Made by a program: the position numbers and the translations under genes. Shown here in pieces: positions 6,481 through 11,048 of a stretch of DNA of 11,048 nt (positions are counted from its first letter, which is position 1; the number at the start of each line of letters is the position of its first letter). The notes beneath the pieces are model-generated. The model did not search any database. It had not been told where the DNA came from and saw only the letters and a list, made by a program, of their open reading frames with translations. Origin of the DNA: Hyphomicrobiales bacterium (GTDB lineage: Bacteria > Pseudomonadota > Alphaproteobacteria > Rhizobiales > Xanthobacteraceae); the NCBI GenBank assembly GCA_003133345.1, contig PKXB01000173.1, positions 1 to 11,048 on the forward strand, written 5' to 3'.

Positions 6481-8115
6481 TTAACGCAGCGACGCTGTCT
6501 GCATGTTGAACGTGGCGGTGGCCAGGAACACCACCGCGCTACCGCTGAAGCGGTCAGCGACCATGCCGAGATGCGGATCGGCCGAGAACGTCATCACCAG
6601 CGACTGCGACGGCTTATGCAGCAGATCGTACTGCCAGCGCGGATCGACCGCGCCGAACCGCGTCGCCGTCATGAAGCTGCGCACGCTCGGCGTCAGCATG
6701 GCGGCGCGCAGCCACGGGCTGTCGGAACGCTCGCCGCCGCCCAAGCCCATGCCCATGGCCAGGGCGGGCGCCAGCGGCGGCTTCACCACCACGGTTGAGT
6801 TGGACGAGGTCGGGATCACGCTGGCTTCCGCCGGCAGGCGCGGCAGGCGCGAGCCCATCGGGCGGGCGCGCGCGGCGAGCGGAGCCTCTGATTCCGTGGC
6901 ATAGGCGAGCTTATCGCCGCCCACGCTGCCGGTGCTGATCGGTTCGGCGGAGGCCGTCTCATACCGCGTGCCGGTCGCGATCGGCGCCGGCAACGTCGGG
7001 CCCGCCTCGATCGCGCCGCGCCAATAGCCGCGATTGTCGAATATGTTGTTGGCCAGCGATGCCGTCACGATGGTCTGCTCGGCCGGCCGCGGCCTCGGCA
7101 GCGCAATTGCGACATCAACCGGCTTCGGCCGCGCCGCCGGCAGTGGCACGATGTGCTCGACGGCCACTGGCTTGGGCGGGCTCAGGCTGGCGACCGCCAT
7201 GGGCGCGCGCGCATGCAAGTTAGCTGATTTGGGCGCCGGTTGCTCGCTTTGTTCATCCTGGTCCTTGCCGGTGCCGAAAATCCTGGCCAGCAGGCTACGC
7301 TTGGGATGTACGGCGGCTTGTTCCTGGCTGGCGGTGATCACGCCGGCCTCGCGCGCGGCTTCCAGCGAGGTCCCGGAAGGCGCCGCGCCGTTGCGTTCGA
7401 CGTCGGCGAGCGCCAGCGCATAGCCGGACAGCGGCTGCCCGTCGGCTGGAATGTGCACGGTGCGCCCATTGGGGAAGATCTTGACCAGTTCCTGGCGCGG
7501 GATGCGCGGCCAGTGCCGGATGGTGCCGGTGTCCATGTGCACGAACGGCGAGCCAGAGGTCGGATAGAACCCGACGCCGCCGCGCTGGAGACGCAGGCCC
7601 TCGGCCCTGACCGAGGCGAGCGGCACGCCGGGAATGTAGAAATCGATCGCATTGCCGTTGACGTGCTGGCTGAACTGCGCGACGCCGCTCGAGCGCGCGC
7701 GCAGCATGGCGTTGGTCCCCGGCGAACGGTAGCCGCAGACCACCTGGATCGGCTCGCTGGCGCCGACGTCGCGATAGGCCTCCCACAACAGATCGAACAG
7801 ATGGGGATCCATGTGGGTTTCTTGTTCCTTGCGCCAGTCGCGCATGAACCAGTCGATCTTCTTCAGCGCGGCCTCGTCATAGCGGCCATTGCGCTTGAAG
7901 GTGACGGTGATGTCTTCGTCGGTATGAACGTGGTGGAAGGAGAGGGTGCGGGTGTCGCCTTCGGCGACGGCGTTTTGCAGGGAATTATTGGCGCCCAGCA
8001 GCAACAGCCCGGCCACGCCCAGCCGTGCACCGCTGCGTGCCAAGGACAAAACGAGAGTACGCTCGCGCCACGCGCCAACCGACACTGCAATCTTCCGTGA
8101 ATTACGCTGTCCCAA
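6481..8115 (-). CDS. DUF882 (YcbK-like, M15-type) exported peptidase-like protein with a long Pro/Ala-rich tail
   Basis: Predicted periplasmic, membrane-anchored protein of the DUF882/peptidase M15_2 group, related to zinc-dependent murein endopeptidases and carboxypeptidases, so probably a peptidoglycan cross-link or stem-peptide hydrolase. Numbering is from the TTG at 8115. A basic start plus hydrophobic segment (about 24-52, containing GVAGLLLLGA) acts as signal anchor. The catalytic domain covers about 57-220, with VVCGYRSP (125-132), SQHVNGNAIDF giving His151 and Asp158, and FVHMD giving His193, the expected zinc ligands. The remaining 320 residues are low-complexity and rich in Pro/Ala (for example PPKPVAVEHIVPLPAARPKP), then an ordered-looking end near WQYDLLHKPSQSLVM. 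I chose TTG 8115 because GGGGGAG (8121-8127) precedes it by five bases; TTG 8154 and GTG 8085 are alternatives. It lies 101 bases downstream of the L,D-transpeptidase gene, probably cotranscribed. Confidence 0.87.
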   Translation of the reverse strand: MGQRNSRKIAVSVGAWRERTLVLSLARSGARLGVAGLLLLGANNSLQNAVAEGDTRTLSFHHVHTDEDITVTFKRNGRYDEAALKKIDWFMRDWRKEQETHMDPHLFDLLWEAYRDVGASEPIQVVCGYRSPGTNAMLRARSSGVAQFSQHVNGNAIDFYIPGVPLASVRAEGLRLQRGGVGFYPTSGSPFVHMDTGTIRHWPRIPRQELVKIFPNGRTVHIPADGQPLSGYALALADVERNGAAPSGTSLEAAREAGVITASQEQAAVHPKRSLLARIFGTGKDQDEQSEQPAPKSANLHARAPMAVASLSPPKPVAVEHIVPLPAARPKPVDVAIALPRPRPAEQTIVTASLANNIFDNRGYWRGAIEAGPTLPAPIATGTRYETASAEPISTGSVGGDKLAYATESEAPLAARARPMGSRLPRLPAEASVIPTSSNSTVVVKPPLAPALAMGMGLGGGERSDSPWLRAAMLTPSVRSFMTATRFGAVDPRWQYDLLHKPSQSLVMTFSADPHLGMVADRFSGSAVVFLATATFNMQTASLR

Positions 8116-8120
8116 ACCCG

Positions 8121-8127
8121 CTCCCCC
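8121..8127 (-). promoter_or_regulatory. Ribosome binding site supporting a TTG start
   Basis: GGGGGAG on the minus strand lies five bases before a TTG at 8115. No in-frame ATG exists upstream of the hydrophobic segment, so this site is the best argument for the start of the DUF882 protein. A GGAAG before GTG 8085 is the main competitor. Confidence 0.4.
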
Positions 8128-8191
8128 CGCAGCGTTTGGCTGCGGCAGCGACAATCATGCAGTCTTATCGGGAAGGATTAACGTGCGCTTA

Positions 8192-8210
8192 GCGGTCGCC
8201 CCCCGACCGC
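8192..8210 (-). terminator. Possible hairpin after the L,D-transpeptidase gene
   Basis: A perfect seven-base inverted repeat, GCGGTCG/CGACCGC, with a five-base loop (8199-8203) begins seven bases past the transpeptidase stop codon. No T tract follows on the minus strand, so strong intrinsic termination is unlikely. It may instead attenuate transcription or protect the 3' end, lowering expression of the DUF882 gene relative to the transpeptidase. Confidence 0.3.
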
Positions 8211-8216
8211 CGTTTC

Positions 8217-10016
8217 CTAGCGGCCAAAAATGGCTAAAAATGGCCGAGGTGGGGGCGACTGCGGGATTTCCGGACGGTATCCGGCCGCCACGGGCTGTGG
8301 CCGGGCGCGGCCCAAGGCGCGTTTTGGCGCGCCGCGCGGCGGCTCGCTGGGCAGATGGTCAAAGAACTCGGACGCGTTTGACGCCTCGCCGCGCTCGACC
8401 CGGCGCAGGATGTCCTGGTTCACCTGCGCGCTCGGCTGCTCGCGCTTGGCGTCCTGCGACGGGGCCAGGTCGGCGATACGGCGCTCGTCGCTGTGCAGGA
8501 TGGTCCGGATGCGTTCATCGAAGCCGTAGATATCCTCGCGTAGTTGCAGCTTGCCGGAATCGTCGACAAAAGCGGTCTGGTAGGTGAGATGCACCGTCGG
8601 CCGGTCGGTGAGCTTGAAGGAGCGCTCCTCGCGGCCGAATAGCGCGCTCAGCTGCTGCGAATCCGGCGTCGGGCCGTTCATCGCCAGATGCAGCAGGACC
8701 TCGCCGAACTTGGTCGGGTTTTCCACCCGCATGCAGCCGTGGCTGAAAGCGCGCTTGTCATTGGCGAACAGCCGCTTGTCGGGCGTGTCGTGCAGGTAAA
8801 CCGAGAACTTGTTGGGAAAATTGAACTTGATGCGGCCGAGCGCATTACCGGCGCCGGGCGGCTGCGTCACGCTGAGCGTGCCATCCGGTTGACGCTTCAC
8901 CTGGAGGCCCATGCGCGCGAAGATGTTGGGGTCGCGGCCGTAGCGCGGCATCAGCTCATTCTTGATGATCGACTGCGGCACGTGCCAGGACGGGTTGACC
9001 AGCACGTTGTCCATCGGCGCGCTGAGCAGCGGCGTCGGCGTCTGCGGCTTGCCGGCGACGATCTTGGTGTGCCACTGCTCCTGGTGGTCGTGTACGACCC
9101 TGAGCGAGAAATCCGGAACATTGACCATCACATAGGTGCTGCCGAGGTCACGCGGCAGCCAGCGCCAGCGCTCCATATTGGCGAGCACCCGATCAATCTC
9201 CTGGCCGCGCGTCGGTCCGTTATTGGCGGCGAGCGTTCTCGGCACGCGCGCGTTCTTGACGCCGGGCTTGCTGACCGGCTCGTCGTGCATGACTTGACTG
9301 CCCTGAGCGGACCCGGCGCGCAGCGCGGCGAGCTTCGCCTTCAGCGCCTGGAATCCCCGACGTGGCGGATTGAAGCTTTCGAGCGCGGCGCCGGTATCGG
9401 CGGCGTCAGCGATTTTGCGCAGGATATCGGCCCGCGCCGGCGTGTGATCGCCGTAATCGACTTCCGCCAGCACCCGGTTCGGCGCGATGCGGCCGGTCGC
9501 CAGGTGGCGGGCATATGTGAGTGCTGAATAGCTGAGTGTGATGTCGGCGTCGGCCAGCGCCTCGGCGCCGGTGGCGGCGCCGAAGGCGGGGACCTGATAA
9601 TCGGCCGGGTCGAGCCCGTCGGCGGCGGCGTTTCCCATCTGTGCGATCACCGATTTGGCGCGCGCATCGAGCTGGCCGTCGGCGGTCCACAGCGGGGCAT
9701 AATTGCGCGCGGCATAGAAGGCTGCCATCGCTTCGCGCTCGGGCGCGCGGTCGATGCGTTTGTCGAACTGCCCGGACGTGATGACGGCGCGCAGCTTGTC
9801 CGCGACCTGAACGTCGAGGGCCGCCGGTGGCGTTGCGAACGTGTCCCTAATCCCGACGTCGCCGGCGCTGGGCGGCGTTGCGGCCGGCGCCGCAGACGGC
9901 TGCTGTGTCACCGTTTCGATCTGCTTCGGCGTCGCGGCGGCAGCGTAAATCGGCGCCGCCACGATTAGCGCCAGCGCGCTACCGGCCAGCAGCCGGGCGA
10001 ACTCGTTTTTACGCAT
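8217..10016 (-). CDS. L,D-transpeptidase, YcbB/YkuD type, exported
   Basis: Periplasmic enzyme predicted to form 3-3 (meso-DAP to meso-DAP) peptidoglycan cross-links or attach proteins to peptidoglycan, using a catalytic cysteine. The 599 residues start with a clear signal peptide (MRKNEFARLL, hydrophobic core, cleavage near PIYAAAA, about residue 27). A YcbB-like helical scaffold follows (about 68-215; FYAARNYAPLW, GLDPADY, ALTYARHLATGRI). NMERWRWLP (280-288) leads into the YkuD domain (about 292-445). The active site HDTPDKRLFANDKRAFSHGC gives His409, His426 and Cys428, followed by MR. No peptidoglycan-binding repeat is seen between scaffold and catalytic domain, where the E. coli protein has one. 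A C-terminal tail of about 80 residues is charged, then Pro-rich. The ATG at 10016 is preferred over a GTG at 10028 because GGGGTGGG (10024-10031) lies seven bases before it. It lies upstream of the DUF882 gene. Confidence 0.93.
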   Translation of the reverse strand: MRKNEFARLLAGSALALIVAAPIYAAAATPKQIETVTQQPSAAPAATPPSAGDVGIRDTFATPPAALDVQVADKLRAVITSGQFDKRIDRAPEREAMAAFYAARNYAPLWTADGQLDARAKSVIAQMGNAAADGLDPADYQVPAFGAATGAEALADADITLSYSALTYARHLATGRIAPNRVLAEVDYGDHTPARADILRKIADAADTGAALESFNPPRRGFQALKAKLAALRAGSAQGSQVMHDEPVSKPGVKNARVPRTLAANNGPTRGQEIDRVLANMERWRWLPRDLGSTYVMVNVPDFSLRVVHDHQEQWHTKIVAGKPQTPTPLLSAPMDNVLVNPSWHVPQSIIKNELMPRYGRDPNIFARMGLQVKRQPDGTLSVTQPPGAGNALGRIKFNFPNKFSVYLHDTPDKRLFANDKRAFSHGCMRVENPTKFGEVLLHLAMNGPTPDSQQLSALFGREERSFKLTDRPTVHLTYQTAFVDDSGKLQLREDIYGFDERIRTILHSDERRIADLAPSQDAKREQPSAQVNQDILRRVERGEASNASEFFDHLPSEPPRGAPKRALGRARPQPVAAGYRPEIPQSPPPRPFLAIFGR

Positions 10017-10023
10017 ACAAAGA

Positions 10024-10031
10024 CCCACCCC
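10024..10031 (-). promoter_or_regulatory. Ribosome binding site fixing the L,D-transpeptidase start
   Basis: GGGGTGGG on the minus strand is seven bases upstream of the ATG at 10016. A GTG at 10028 lies inside this motif, which argues against starting there. Confidence 0.55.
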
Positions 10032-10142
10032 AGACTACACCCGCAATTGTGCGGCCGAACGCGCGCGGAAACGAATGAATATTGACCGACGTTTACCTAT
10101 ACCTTCAATCACGGCTAAGCCGCATGGTTAAAAGGCGCCCCG

Positions 10143-11048
<906 letters not shown>

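Noticed and set aside
7240..8100. Open frame on the plus strand (286 codons) antisense to the DUF882 gene
   Set aside because: Mirror of a conserved zinc-peptidase domain, with no family resemblance of its own.
8688..9527. Open frame on the plus strand (279 codons) antisense to the L,D-transpeptidase
   Set aside because: Covers the YkuD catalytic region antisense, and its composition is typical of a shadow frame.
10080..10108. TTGAAG-N17-TCAATA as a promoter for the L,D-transpeptidase
   Set aside because: The -10 matches the consensus at only two of six positions, too weak to annotate.

Overview
The window looks like chromosomal DNA from a high-GC alphaproteobacterium, most likely a member of the Hyphomicrobiales (Rhizobiales; Bradyrhizobium/Rhodopseudomonas/Xanthobacteraceae-like). 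The clues are a GapR/DUF2312 gene, a DUF1244 gene, a paired DUF882 peptidase and YkuD L,D-transpeptidase with Pro/Ala-rich tails, and an imperfect palindromic repeat (4530-4574) of a type I recall as dispersed in rhizobial genomes. I see no tRNA, rRNA, CRISPR array, insertion sequence or phage gene, and base composition looks uniform. Coding density is high and no gene-free stretch exceeds about 130 bases.

Left part (65-5679) is a small catabolic-looking block. It holds a glycerate 2-kinase (-), a divergent CocE/NonD (S15-type) alpha/beta hydrolase (+), an aromatic-acid:H+ symporter-like MFS permease (+), and a convergent luciferase-like flavin-dependent monooxygenase (-). The hydrolase and permease are co-oriented but separated by a 102-base gap with a short terminator-like hairpin and a possible promoter. 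The convergent permease and monooxygenase genes are separated by the palindromic repeat. A plausible joint role is uptake, hydrolysis and oxidation of an organic acid or ester, with glycerate feeding central metabolism. No regulator or substrate is visible, so this is inference.

Middle part (5772-6470) holds two small genes on the + strand: a DUF1244 protein with a Cys-x2-Cys motif, and gapR, a chromosome-structuring DNA-binding protein. Just upstream of gapR an 11-base-pair stem fully covers its Shine-Dalgarno sequence. This is the most interesting non-coding structure I found.

Right part (6481-11048) is a cell-envelope block, all on the - strand. In transcription order it holds a sigma-54-dependent activator (5' end cut off by the window edge), an exported YcbB-type L,D-transpeptidase and an exported DUF882/M15-type peptidase-like protein with a long disordered tail. 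The last two probably act together on peptidoglycan. Whether the activator controls them cannot be decided here.

I did not find a clear new defence or mobile system. Most of the window is ordinary chromosome with a few points worth checking.
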